In this document: positions 1 to 11,257 of the stretch, in pieces
Position numbering within the stretch: position 1 is the first letter of the stretch
Layout: the number at the start of each line of letters is the position of its first letter
NCBI GenBank assembly: GCA_002633005.1
Contig: NMRA01000234.1
Span: forward strand, 561,250 to 604,393
Reading direction: 5' to 3'
DNA: 43,144 bases
Source of the DNA: Phoronis australis
Taxonomy: Eukaryota; Phoronida; Phoronidae
The notes under the pieces: generated by a model
Databases searched by the model: none
The model's input: the letters and a program-made list of their open reading frames with translations, nothing else
What the model was told of the DNA's origin: nothing
Made by a program: the position numbers and the translations under genes

Positions 1-966
1 TCTTTGACAAGTCAACCCTAAATAGACCTCCAACCTCGTTATTTCGTTATTTTTGTATTAAAAAGTTAACTTTATTTGTTGATTAAGTCATAGAAAGTAC
101 ATACTTTGATCATTGTCATGTATTTGTCTCATACTGCTTGATAAACGCTGTCAGAATAATCTATTATTTTCATACAGTCTTTGTGCACATTCACAGAGAT
201 CATTCCACTATATTGTTTTTGTACTATAACGTATTTCTGGTGTATTATGCAAACAAGCTGTATTTTACTCCATTAGTCAATGTTTTAGTCATTGAGGCAC
301 ACATTTTGCCCAGTCTCAAGTGTTTTGTGTTATTTTTGTTGCCAGACAATGCCAGAATAACTTCCTAGTAACATCCAGACTTAGTTTGCATTTTCGCCAC
401 TAGGTGTCTCTTTACATTTGTTAAATTTCACTGTTTACAATTAATCTACAATAGTAAAACATGTAATGTGAGTTTAATATTGTTCAATATAATGGCACTG
501 ATGGGACCATATTACTTGCTTTACAAAGAAGTCACCAAAACTGTTGTTTTTACAAATATAAGTTTACTAAGCTCTTTGGTGATTATTAGGTAATTTCAAA
601 CTCAAATTTCTCAAAAATGTGCAACTTTATATGTGGGAACTTTTTAGATTTTGAAAACACTCTAACAAATGAATTAAAAAACACCAAAATAAAATTGCCC
701 CCCTAAAGTACTCACAAAAACCATTTTCTAGAGGCCCAACAAATTCTGGCCCAATGACTAAATTGCGTGTTCAAAATTGTAACCTGCTGTCCTGAATACA
801 GGTCACGGTACAATGGAATAGTTCCCAAGGACTTATTTGCTAAGAATATTATTTAACAATTCTAGATTTAACATTTATACACAATAACTTGACAAAGCCA
901 CATATTACTTTCAAACTATCACCAATAAACTGAGAAAATAGTCACAGCTTTAGTGAACATGAGAAG

Positions 967-968
<2 letters not shown>
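1..968. other. AT-rich non-coding sequence
   Basis: No reading frame here looks like a real exon and no repeat structure is obvious. It probably lies in an intron of the plus-strand phosphatidylinositol transfer protein gene whose last two exons are further right, because the upstream exons of that gene are not in the window. That placement is inference. Confidence 0.5.

Positions 969-1051
<83 letters not shown>
969..1051. repeat. (ATT)n microsatellite, retroelement tail
   Basis: Uninterrupted trinucleotide run of 83 bp. On the minus strand it directly follows the 3' UTR of the adjacent truncated retrotransposon, so it probably began as that element's 3' tail and expanded. Confidence 0.95.
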
Positions 1052-1353
1052 CATTGTCATATTTAAAATGAGGGTGACCTCTTCAGTGATAGCACTGCTT
1101 TCCAACAGGGCCCTCAACAAGAAAAACAGTAATATAATACAATGAAGTAATAAAACAACAATGAAATATACGTAACAAAGATACAATTAAAACAGTTAAG
1201 GTTGAGAACTAAGACAATAACTAAATGACAAATGGCAAAAAATTAACTAAGACAGATGAAATAAATCAAGAGATGACTCTAGACAATGAGAGTATTTACG
1301 ACAATGAAAAAATGACATGATTAAGACAGGCAGGGTATAAAAGGTTAAGTAAA

Positions 1354-2495
1354 TTACAGCCACTTTTTAACATTAACTTTAAAGGTAGTAATTGAATTGG
1401 ACCGTTTAATTTCTGGGCTAAAAGAATTCCATATTATAGCAGCTGCATAGATAAAAGATCTCTTGCCCGTCTCGGTTTTAATTTTTGAGAAGAAACATTG
1501 CCAGCAACAGAAGAACGTGTAGAATAAACAGCCTGACTGCTATTGAATTTACTGCTGAGATATGCAGGGGCCAAGCCATTAATACATCTGTATATACAAC
1601 AGGCAGAGAGATATTTATTTCTTTGTCTTACTTTCATAAATCCCAGCTTAGAGTACAAGTCGTCAACCCTAGTGTCCCTAATTTTAGTACCCAGGATAGC
1701 CCTGGCGGCTCTATTTTGTGTTACTTGGAGTTTGTTTACAAGTGTGTCACTAGTGTGCCCCCAAACCGGTAAACAATAATCAATATGAGGCTGAATAATA
1801 GAATGGTAAATGGTCTTAAGAGTACGGACATTAAGAAATTTGCCTAGACGTTTAAGTACACCGATTTTCTTTGATAATTTCTTTGTGATATGATCTATGT
1901 GCATATTAAATTTAAGATTGGGATCTAAAGTAAGGCCCAAGTACTTAAACTTGTCAACATTCTCGATGGGAGAACCGTTGATAGAAAGGGATAGTTTTTG
2001 TTGTTTTAATTTCTGGTGGATTCCGAACAGCATCGACTTGGTTTAACTAACTTTAAGAGTGAGTTTATTTTGAATCAGCCAGTCATGGATAATGGCTAGC
2101 TCATTGTTGAGAGAAGTTTCGAGTTCTTTTACCGATCCTGTTGTGGACATAATTGCAGTGTCATCAGCGTATATAACTGGGACACTGTTGTGGAGGACCG
2201 TAGGGAGGTCGTTAACAAAAATAGAGAATAATAGAGGGCCCAAAATGGAACCCTGAGGTACCCCCGTGATTACGGTTGAGTAGTCAGAAAGTATACCACC
2301 GTATTTGGTGGCCTGTTTACGGTCGTATAAGTAGTTTCTAAACCAAAGGAGTTCGTTATCATTAACTCCATATGACTCTAGTTTCTGCAATAGGATATCA
2401 TTGTCCATAGTGTCAAAGACTTTCTTAAGGTCAACAACGACAGCACCAGTTAGCCTCCCCTGATCCATATTATTAAAGATTAACGTCGACTGGCA
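1354..2495 (-). pseudogene. Reverse transcriptase fragment of L2/CR1-like element
   Basis: Two minus-strand frames separated by one in-frame TAA (2043-2045) make up the C-terminal two thirds of a non-LTR reverse transcriptase. Visible are motif A (VDLKKVFDT), motif B (GVPQGSILGPLLFSIF), the catalytic YADD box (YADDTAI), then thumb and post-RT sequence (FKYLGLTLD, QPHIDYCLPVWG, QNRAARAI). A -1 frameshift near the A-rich run at about 1467-1480 throws the annotated frame into an early stop at 1434. The neighbouring frame continues with IYAAAIIWNSFSPEIKRS, the usual end of this protein family, to a stop at 1354. The fingers region and endonuclease are absent. The gene is dead: truncated, one nonsense codon and one frameshift, otherwise well conserved, so a fairly recent insertion. 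Confidence 0.85.
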
Positions 2496-3556
2496 GACTC
2501 GATAAAACGAAACACCACACGAGTCCAAACTAGGGCTGAAAATGTTTCCAATTACCTCATTGTTTCTATTAAAAAGTATGCTGCTAATTATTTCAAACTC
2601 ACCATTCAAAAGGCGAGTCCCAAAACGGTACAAAGAACTCTCGCCAAAACGATACTCTACGAAGTAATCCAGTCGCTGAAAACCAAGGAGTTCGCAAGCA
2701 TAGCGACTGACAGATCCCATACTCTAGTGCTATTTACAAACTTTTGCCATTTCCTGGCGAGTGCTTTCTCGTTTAGAAGACTACAAGTGCCACAGTGTGA
2801 TTGGAGGCAGTGTTATCAGATCCGCCACAAACACTGCGCCTCACTATTGCGAATATTTATTGAAATGTTGAGCATATTTGCTCAATGAAAAAACAAAGTG
2901 CGAGCACTTTCTCATTCACGCTGGTACGTCATACGGCATATCGAAAACATACATGGGAAACTTAATCGAGTATTTATGATTAATGAAAATCTTATTAAAA
3001 AATTGACTTCGTTGGGTTGCTTACATGCTTAGGCAGGTATGCCTTAGTCTGTCGGGCAGTGAGCGAATCCTGTTATTGACAGGCCTCATCGGACTAGGAA
3101 ACTTTCTACGGAGTCTCCCGTCCATTTCTTTGGTTACATGGAGACAAGCAGAATTTGGACCACGAGGACTTTAGATATATACCAATTCGGATCAGCATTT
3201 ATAATTTAAGTCAATATTTTAAAAATCCTTTAATGTCTTAAAAATCTGGAACAGACTCTGCCAAACTCTGCTTGTACTGCATTGGTCGGCTCTCACTGTT
3301 TTACTCCTAAAACATGTGTTTGTTTCAGTGCCTTTGGGTTCATGGAATACTCAAAAATCCGTATTTTAATATGGGAGATATCTGCGTATCAAAGATTTTT
3401 TTCGAAGATTTTTGATTTTATTTCTTAGACTACGTGAAATGTTATGTATAAAATATCGATAGAAAGAATGAATTACAAATGAAGAGTACCTTTCAAACCA
3501 ATAAGTCTGCTTATCTACGGACAGATAACGTGTCTCAAAACCTTGCCATTTTACAG
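2496..3556. other. Non-coding sequence; RT-fused non-RT frame at 2496-2720
   Basis: The RT frame is open for about 75 codons further (to 2720, minus strand), but that part does not resemble reverse transcriptase (it includes YFVEYRFGESSLYRFGTRLL). It is probably pre-existing sequence read by chance. The rest holds no supported gene. On the plus strand a pyrimidine-containing stretch ending TTTTACAG at 3556 is the splice acceptor of the next exon. Confidence 0.45.
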
Positions 3557-3679
3557 GCTATGACCCGAGCCCTGCTTCAGCTTCACCGCCGTCTATTTTG
3601 CTGGATGGACAAATGGTACGGTCTAACTATGAAGGAAGTGAGGGAGTTGGAAAACAAAACAAAAATGGAGCTTGAGACC
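3557..3679 (+). CDS. PITPNA/PITPNB: Class I phosphatidylinositol transfer protein, penultimate exon
   Basis: A 123-bp exon (41 codons, phase 0 at both ends) bounded by an acceptor TTTTACAG and a donor GTAAGA. It encodes HRRLFCWMDKWYGLT followed by MKEVRELENKTKMELET. This matches the C-terminal region of class I PITPs, where an HRQLFCW-DKW-LTM segment leads into the final amphipathic helix. PITPs are cytosolic proteins that exchange phosphatidylinositol and phosphatidylcholine between membranes and support phosphoinositide signalling. The tryptophan-rich segment lies in the family's membrane-docking C-terminal part. Upstream exons, which would hold most of the lipid-binding fold, are outside the window to the left. 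The reading frame runs on past the donor to a nearby TGA, but the last exon at 8780 joins in phase and completes the protein as expected. RdgB-type proteins share the motif but continue after it, so the short ending argues for class I. Confidence 0.85.
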
Positions 3680-4235
3680 GTAAGATGATTCATTTGCCAC
3701 CAGGCGGCGAACCTATAGTCATAGTCACTGTGTCCAAGTCACTGCCAACACTCCAGCTTCATCGTCACCGCTATCATTACATTCTCATTAAGCATAATTT
3801 ATGTTGTCATCTCTGAGCGTCCCGCATCCTGTAGTTTCTGTATCCCATATGCCCACCATAAGAGCATCTTGAGAAATTTTAAACATATAAAGATGACAAC
3901 AGAGGCCTCAGCCGCCATGCAATCCTTCAAGGAGAACACGGCTTTTCTTGTTTCTCGACTAATCGACTACTCCAGGACACCCTCGTAGGTCTTGCTTTTG
4001 TGCCTGCCCATAATGTCGAACAAGTGCCCATCTTGAACGTACCTACGCCATTGAACCTAGTTTTCGGGAACTGGAAGACTGGAAGCATTATTGGTTCGTC
4101 ATTCTTTCGGGACTTTACACTACGTCTGGCATTCCGGAGACTGGCAGGTCTACTGCCGCTTTTGCATGCCATGTTAGTCTTCTTTGACTGCGCAATTGTG
4201 ATGTGTTTTACATTTTTGCACAACAAGATATTTTA
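3680..4235 (+). other. PITP last intron, proximal part
   Basis: Start of the 5.1-kb last intron. Overlapping open frames on both strands at 3927-4236 have no family resemblance and no splice context, so they are treated as chance. Confidence 0.5.
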
Positions 4236-5590
4236 ATGTGGGTGCATTGTGCCGTACGTCCATCAGTCCGGCGTACGCTGATAAAGGCTCATGAAATTGT
4301 GCAAATACAAGTGTTCCTGTTGTGAATGGGACGACATGAGCGAGAGTTCGGAAGGATACAAGAACTGGTGTCCTCCTTATTGCCATTTTTGCGTTTTTCT
4401 CTGTATAGTAGGAATTCCTTAACGGATTTTCATAACATTTGGCAAATTGGTATCCTCGTTTTTTGGGTGATTCCATGTGATCTGCTCCACCAAGTGGCCC
4501 TTTACTGTTTTCGAATATGTTTACGGCCAAACCGCACTAAGTGTGATTATGAAAATTAATGCACGGCGGTTCCTACAGGGAAGAGGACGGCTGACGAGAA
4601 TGTTCGAACGGCTCCGACTGCGGCGGCGCCTCCTAGGAACAGTTTTTTGTTTTTGCATTTTCGACTGTATCTCGTGAACCGTTTGGAGGATCTTTGTTAA
4701 ACTTGACAGTCAAGTAAATTTATACGAAAGTAACAACTCCTTGCAGGAACTTTGTTAAATTTGATAAGACATTAGTGTATTTTTCTGTAGAGGTGACAAC
4801 GGATGGCGACGACATTCGGCGGATCTGACTACCACTGTGCCTCCAAGTTTCCCCTCTGTATCTTCCTCAGTTCCTTGAGGGATTCGACGTATTCTGTGCC
4901 ACCCAGTGGCTGTTTTTTACTGTTTTAATTCCATCTGTCTTTCTGTATGGCATGTTTCTATTGGGAAGTGCACAACTGACGATGATTCTCAGGCGGCTCT
5001 GGCTTTTGTGGCACCCCTAGTAGCAGTTTTGTTTATTTTTCGTCCACGGCTGTGGGGGTCTTCTAAACCTGTTTTATTTGTAGCAGTATGACAATGGATG
5101 AGGACTTATCGTTGTGTCCTATAGTTGCAAAATTGTTTTTTTTTTTACATTTTCCAGTGTATCCAAGGATTGCTGTGACAGTTTGAATTTGTTTTGCCTT
5201 TGGCTCAATACAAACTCCTTTATAGATCTTCATATAATTTGTCACGTGCTCAATTGAGGACAGTAAACTGACGTGGATTTGGGAAAATCCAACCACTACT
5301 AAATCGCCTAATGATAATTTTGCTTTTTTAGCGTTTGTCGTGATACCTTCCCGATTCCTTGATGGATGTTCATGAAATTTGGCATATAAGCTACTATCAC
5401 GTAGGCAACGGCACTTGCCCTGTTTTGGATGGATTTGACCAACGTTGCGCCGCTCTAGTGCTTCAGTATCCTTTGTCTTCTGCCTCCCTATCCATCATAT
5501 TTCTTGAACAATCGCGACAAAATTTGACTACTGTGTTCTGATTGAGGAGAGCATTTCTGACTGGCTCTGTGCCCTCTAGAGGCTGTTATT
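4236..5590 (+). mobile_element. Old degenerate copy of tandem-repeat Helentron-like element
   Basis: Begins with a recognisable 5' end (gtgggtgcattgtgccgt, then gtccggcgt) and continues as diverged monomers of the family described at 10826-12060. Recurring landmarks are a 'ttcatgaaatttgg'-like box, a 'cggatctgactac' box and a degraded CCTAGTGG box (for example near 4490, 4627, 4899, 5010 and 5450). It is much more diverged than the other copies, and its 3' hairpin end is not recognisable, so the right boundary is approximate. It lies in the PITP intron in sense orientation. Confidence 0.7.
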
Positions 5591-6500
5591 AAGTTCACCG
5601 TCATTGCTGCCTAGCTGGGAATGTTTGAAATAATGGTTATCTCTTGTATCTCAGCTGAAAATTGTTTTTTTTCAAGATTCAGCAGGTCTTATTAACGAAG
5701 TATAGTCACCAGTCGATATTGGCGTGAGTAGGCAACAAATATTTGGTGTCCTAGCCCGTCATTTGTTAACCCATAGTAGTTTTTCAAGTTGGCGCGAATG
5801 TGTTGAATAATTAATTCGCTTTGTAAATGTGCGTAGGATGTCGCTTTCTTAACCTTCGTTAGAGTTATGGTAGTTTACACTGCTCCAGCCCTGAAATTTT
5901 GACTTTTTCAGACTGAGGCTGTGTTTTGTTTTATGTGGTGTTTTTCGTTATTGCATATGTCAGTAGTGGCCCAAAACAATCGCTTAATTTAACCTGACAA
6001 ATTAACGATCATGTACCAACATACACACTGGCAATGACTACGAATTCTAAGTTCATCTCTGCATGTTAGATGTTTATCACAGCATCACTTTTTATGATTG
6101 GTTCAAAAAGGAAATGCCATACAGGTTGAAAGCAGTCTCACAAACTGGCCGCTCACCACATCATCCGAACAGGTCAGTCCCTCTAAGCCACAAGGTTCTT
6201 CAATCTATGACGTCATTTCTCATTGCATTATTTATGTCTTACCTCCTCATGACAATATGTCAACATCATAGACATCAAGTAATAAGATATGTATGGTCAG
6301 CATAGACTATAGTACATCGACCGCCAATTCCGTATATTATTTTCAGTGGACGAAATATGGATCTCACGCATAAGCCGTGACGTCATTATTCACTAGCGAC
6401 ACTTGGCAGATATAATACGCATTACTTCCGGCAAGTACGTCGTCTGCTAATCATCACAGGCGCTGGAATTTCCCGATGACTCATAACCATATATAACAAA
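5591..6500. other. Intronic sequence with two palindromic CRE sites
   Basis: No gene is supported. Two exact TGACGTCA octamers occur at 6208-6215 and 6378-6385. Whether they matter is unknown. A third sits just beyond the adjacent transposon at 7510-7517. Confidence 0.4.
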
Positions 6501-7493
6501 ACATAAAGGTTGGACACTAAAACTGTCCAAAATCCAAATAAAATCTGTGTGCACCTCCCTCAGCCTGGTATTGCATAAACATTCGAAGCCTTATCTTTCC
6601 TTGATCCCATTAATTGTCCTCGTGAGTGGTGAACTGGCGATGGAATTTCCAAAATAATCTCAAAACTATGAATTTTAGGACCTAAAATAGTAAACATGGC
6701 GGATTTCAGTTGCGCTTCAACTTGTACGCCTGTCGTAGGTGAAACTTCGAGTTTGAGCAAGCAAACTACATTTCAAATTCAATAATTCTAATCCAAAACT
6801 TAACTGATTGAAAATGTTAAAGTTAGTATTTTAATGATTATTTGTAATTTTATTCCACTTATAGCTCATTTTAGCCCTTAACTTAAAATTTTATTGCATA
6901 AGCTGGCGTATCTTGTTTCTCATCTTGACATCACGCACTTGTCTTGGTTGAAGCAGAACAGACACTAGGCCAGGAAACGCAGTCCGTGAGAGTATTACAA
7001 TGCGCGTGGCCGACGAGTTAACTCAATGGCTTTGGCCAAAATTGAAACCTTCATAAGAAATCACAGTACACAAAATAACTTCGCATGTCAATACAGTATC
7101 AGGATAATTTATATTTGACACAGATATCTGAGTAGTTACATTCATTTGGCAATGATATTTTTAAAGTGCTCTCTGCTTCTCATGACCAATTAGTAGGGGG
7201 ATTGACGACGAAAGGCGCGCGAAAATAGACTTTCTGATTTAGCTCGGTTGCGTCCGCCAAAAACCCGGATGTGCGAAGACCGTCTGCCATGACATCAAGG
7301 AATAAAGTCCTTGAATTTGTGATTTTGACGTTCTTTTGGCATTTTTGTAGTCAAATCACCACTCGAAGGCAATTTGAAGAGATCAAATGAAAGAAGGTAT
7401 TCTAAGCTTTGTTCGATGGTAGTTTCGCGGAGTTCCATGCACATTTGAGTAGAAAATTCTGAGCAAACCGATTTTGAGTGTCCAACCTTTATG
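6501..7493. mobile_element. Non-autonomous DNA transposon with TIRs, ~990 bp
   Basis: The left end (acataaaggttggacact) is the reverse complement of the right end ending at 7493, giving an 18-bp terminal inverted repeat. The bases flanking AAGGTTGG on both sides read TA, consistent with a TA target-site duplication as in Tc1/mariner-like insertions, though the family is not assigned. There is no transposase frame inside, so it would depend on another element. The first ~210 bp recur at 23480-23694 with roughly 90% identity, which confirms it as a dispersed repeat. Confidence 0.8.
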
Positions 7494-8187
7494 TTTTCTT
7501 AGTATTGAGTGACGTCATTTGCAATTGAGGAACAGATAAACTCAAGCGCCTGTGCCAATCATGATCATTTCGTCGGGATTTGGATCGGCATCCGTGTTTA
7601 AATGAATTGAACACTCGCAAAACGTCAACTTCTTAAATATAGCTCATATTAATACTCCAGAAATAACCACCAGGCCTACTCAAATACCGTTCTCGCACTT
7701 CAACAGCAGTTAACTTGACGTTTCATTTGAAGCTCGAATGCACGTCGGTGACGCTCAAAATTTCTGGACTTTACTGTTGGAAGACTTGAACAACGTTTCA
7801 ATGTCGAAATTATTATTTTTTTCTTCGTTGTACTAGACAGTAAAATAGGTGGAAGAATTTCCCGTTACAATACACTGAGCTTGCTATGTTTAGAGAGTGA
7901 CGCCTCCTCTTGGACATTTCACAAGAAAATGTCGGAGATGCGAATTTGTTGTGTCTATAAGGTATGATGTCAGTAAGACAGCAACAGTAACGTATTCCAC
8001 TGCTTCTGTCACTTTATGAATAATATTTAAGCACAAGTGAAAGGGTCAAGTTGCCGTAGTATGTCTAAATCAAACCCGTGTTCTACCAGCATTGGTCACA
8101 TTACATTTTGACGCGAACATTCATCTTCGCAGCGCATTTACCCATTAGGCCTACGAAATAGATTAGCGCGTTAATGAGTCTTGCTTC
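7494..8187. other. Intronic sequence, nothing recognised
   Basis: No coding frame, splice-flanked exon or repeat is supported here apart from a TGACGTCA octamer at 7510-7517. Confidence 0.5.
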
Positions 8188-8473
8188 AAAGTGTTATTAA
8201 ATGAGTACATTTCTACGCGTTGAAATGCGCTTAATCTACGCATTCTTTTGCTTAATCATATAGTCCAATCACGCCCGTGCTCATAAACTAATTGATTAAG
8301 AGCAGAACGATGACCGTTTAAGAAGTAAAAGTACGCGTAGATTAAGCCAAAGAATGCATAAATTAAGCACAATTACACGTAGATAAAGCAAAAGTACGCG
8401 TAAATTAAGCACACGTACTCGTAGATTAAGCAACTTTCTACGCGCAGAAATGTACTCGTTTAAGAGCCCTTTA
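8188..8473. mobile_element. MITE with internal short direct repeats
   Basis: The ends (8188-8220 and 8440-8473) are inverted copies over about 33 bp; the best part is gagtacatttctacgcg against its complement. Inside, the phrase TACGCGTAGATTAAGC and variants repeat about six times in both orientations at spacings near 22-30 bp. No coding capacity. The target-site duplication is unclear. It sits about 300 bp before the last PITP exon. Confidence 0.7.
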
Positions 8474-8779
8474 GCACTTCATAATGGCGCGGCCTAGAGG
8501 CTTTGTAGTCCGGTCTGTGTGAACAATGACGACTTAAAATTCATTAAGTAACTCTAGTTTAACAATGCGTCCGTCAAGAAGTCACATGCGACCCTCAGCC
8601 CACGAATGCCCCCAAAGCATGAACTGTTTTCTCCCAGTTCATTCTAATGTTGACAAAGGGACCTCTCTCCATGAACACACTGCCTAGTAAATATGCGCCC
8701 ATGAAATTTCTATCATATAAGGGAAGATAAGCCTGCTTTTTACTGATCTGGTGTCTTATTAACATCCTTCGTTTTTCAG

Positions 8780-8821
8780 ATGCGTTCTGGGGGAGAAGTC
8801 AGAGGGATGGAGGAAAAGTAG
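8780..8821 (+). CDS. PITPNA/PITPNB: Class I phosphatidylinositol transfer protein, last exon
   Basis: A strong acceptor (ccttcgtttttcag, AG at 8778-8779) precedes 13 codons and a TAG: MRSGGEVRGMEEK. Joined in phase 0 to the exon ending ...KMELET at 3679, the product ends ELET-MRSGGEVRG. This matches the C-terminal tail of class I PITPs, which in vertebrates reads ELETMR followed shortly by a VRG motif. The match on both sides of the junction is the main evidence that both exons are real and belong to one gene. At 42 bp of coding sequence, ordinary ORF criteria would miss it. The 3' UTR follows; no clear AATAAA was seen within the next few hundred bases, so the transcript end is not placed. 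Confidence 0.85.
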   Translation: MRSGGEVRGMEEK

Positions 8822-9360
8822 ACTTCTTTACTTGTGTGATATCTTGCTCAGGACAAGAGATTGGTGGAATACAGATTATACTTATGTATACTTTGTTTAA
8901 GACAAAAGAATGGTGGAATACAAAACTACAGTTGATAATACTTCGTTACATCATCTCCCAAGCGTTGATTGACGATGCCGAGATCAACTTTCTTAAAGTT
9001 GTTCATTGCTTAATTTAAAGCGGTTATGCAGTACGTCCACTTGGCACGTTCCATCCAAGGAGCGAACCTTTAAACTAGACCACTTCTCACATAAAACTGG
9101 TCTCAATTTGATCCTCAGATAAGAAGTAATTTCTGGGTTTGCGTACATGACAGTTCGCTATTCCTCGAGACCGTGCTCGTTGCATTAAAACTCTCGCGAT
9201 AAAAAGTAGTGAAAACTACTTTCAAAGTCTGCTTAACCGGTGGCAAGCATGACCCACGCTTTGATTGAATTACACGGCAACTGTGGCAAATGTCAACCCA
9301 CCAAGAACCATAGTATCCAGTCTGTGACATAGAGACTGAGTGTGAGCTTTTATTTGATTC
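8822..9360 (+). other. Probable PITP 3' UTR and downstream sequence
   Basis: Follows the PITP stop codon. A short direct repeat (tggtggaataca at about 8862 and 8911) is present. No second gene is supported, and the frame at 9115-9330 on the minus strand has no recognisable features. Confidence 0.4.
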
Positions 9361-10020
9361 CTGGTTTCATCGTTCAAGAATAACGCCACTGATGCATGAG
9401 CAGCCAGCGGCCGTGACAGAACGAGGGTTGAAATCATTAAAAGAGGATTTGTCCTTTTAACATAATTAAATACTGGAAGAGGTTGACATTAGGGCTTATT
9501 CATCTGTTTTTAAATTAGTGAACCACTATGTAGTAGTGAATATCTGTCCACCGAATCTGAGTAAGGACAAAGCGGAAAAAGCTCGCTCTCATTAACCCGG
9601 CTATAGAGCTCCAGTATGAAAAGTTATTATTAGTTTTGTGCTCCTAAATAATTTTTAACTTGACAACAAATGAGAACCTGCGGACATATTCAACTATCGT
9701 CGTGCCTTCTAGTGCCAACTATAGTTATTTTTACTGTAGTTATTTTTACTCTTTAGGATCTCTAAAATTCGGTGCTGAAATAAGTTTCTAATAGGATATA
9801 CGATCGATCCCACCGTGATTCGGACGGATTCGACGTATTCTGCGCCACCTGGTGGCAATTAACAATGCCCTCAAAACGTATCCGGCGTCTTTCGTTACCT
9901 TCACTTGTCCGTAGATTCTTCAAAAAACCGCTTAACAAATCAAGATGTAATTTAGCACAGAGTTAGATGGCGCGTATGCGCTGGGACCGTTCTATTTTCC
10001 TATGGATTCGATTCTAGTTG
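9361..10020. repeat. Duplicated block, copy 1
   Basis: About 660 bp repeated almost exactly at 10022-10687, with a single N between the copies. I count about seven differences, one a small indel (ttatta versus tccccacgcta). The block ends in a fragment of the tandem-repeat element family, including an exact CTCF-type box (minus strand, 9842-9855). The position of the N suggests two alleles or contig ends placed side by side rather than a real tandem duplication. Confidence 0.9.
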
Positions 10021-10021
10021 N

Positions 10022-10687
10022 CTGGTTTCATCGTTCAAGAATACCGCCACTGATGCATGAGCAGCCAGCGGCCGTGACAGAACGAGGGTTGAAATCATTA
10101 AAAGAGGATTTGTCCTTTTAACATAATTAAATACTGGAAGAGGCTGACATTAGGGCTTATTCATCTGTTTTTAAATTAGTGAACCACTATGTAGTAGTGA
10201 ATATCTGTCCACCGAATCTGAGTAAGGACAAAGCGGAAAAAGCTCGCTCTCATTAACCCGGCTATAGAGCTCCAGTATGAAAAGTCCCCACGCTATTAGT
10301 TTTGTGCTCCTAAATAATTTTTAACTTGACAACAAATGAGAACCTTCGGACATATTCAACTATCGTCGTGCCTTCTAGTGCCAACTATAGTTATTTTTAC
10401 TGTAGTTATTTTTACTCTTTAGGATCTCTAAAATTCGGTGCTGAAATAAGTTTCTATTAGGATATACGATCGATCCCACCGTGATTCGGACGGATTCGAC
10501 GTATTCTGCGCCACCTGGTGGCAATTAATAATGCCCTCAAAACGTATCCGGCGTCTTTCGTTACCTTCACTTGTCCGTAGATTCTTCAAAAAACCGCTTA
10601 ACAAATCATGATGTAATTTAGCACAGAGTTAGATGGCGCGTATGCGCTGGGACCGTTCTATTTTCCTATGGATTCGATTCTAGTTGG
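10022..10687. repeat. Duplicated block, copy 2
   Basis: Near-identical second copy of 9361-10020, starting directly after the N at 10021. It carries the same CTCF-type box at 10508-10521 on the minus strand. See copy 1 for the likely assembly explanation. Confidence 0.9.
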
Positions 10688-11257
10688 CCACTTAATGTTG
10701 CTACAAAATATTCTTAGCATGATTTGACTTTTTGTTTAAAGGATGCCAACACTTTTTGTCAGTTCTGGCTATTGCAACTACCCGGCGTTTTTATCAAATT
10801 GCTGTCTCCTTGTACCTCAAATTCAAACAAGAGCAACGCAGAGCGTTGAAATGCGCCCACAGTTGCACCGTATACGGTATCCTTCAAGGGTTGTTTATTG
10901 GTACCATAAAGTGGCCAGTAGACATATATGTAGTATGTTGTACTTTGCAAAAGGGAAAGGCATGGTCATTGTCTCCTCAATAGGCTAGGTCATCGTCTGT
11001 TGTTAACATCATATAATTACACTTATTAAATTTCGTAAAGATCCTGCGAACAGTTTAGGAGATACAGCCATAGGCGCAAAAAAAAAAACAAAACTGCCAC
11101 TAGGAGGCGCCACAGTAATCCAAATCGTCTGAAAATCATTGTCAGCTGTCTTCCTTATAGTAAGCACATACACGCCAATTTTCACAATCATCCTTTGAGC
11201 GGTTTGGTTGATAGAGGGGTGGACGCAAAAATACAGACTCGAAAACAGTAAAAATGG

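Larger units (their letters stand above)
969..2495 (-). mobile_element. 5'-truncated non-LTR retrotransposon (L2/CR1-like)
   Basis: The minus strand reads, in order: a reverse-transcriptase fragment beginning abruptly just before motif A (about 2495), the RT C-terminal region to a stop at 1354-1356, about 300 bp of 3' UTR, then a pure ATA/TTA microsatellite. 5' truncation, a short microsatellite tail instead of poly(A), and the RT type fit the L2/CR1 group. The microsatellite is best read as the 3' tail, so the right-to-left extent is nearly complete at the 3' end. The 5' boundary is approximate, placed where RT-like sequence stops. It lies antisense to the host gene, probably in an intron. 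Confidence 0.8.

Noticed and set aside
950-1186. Minus-strand frame with a poly-isoleucine run
   Set aside because: It is a translation of the ATT microsatellite and the retroelement 3' UTR, not a gene.
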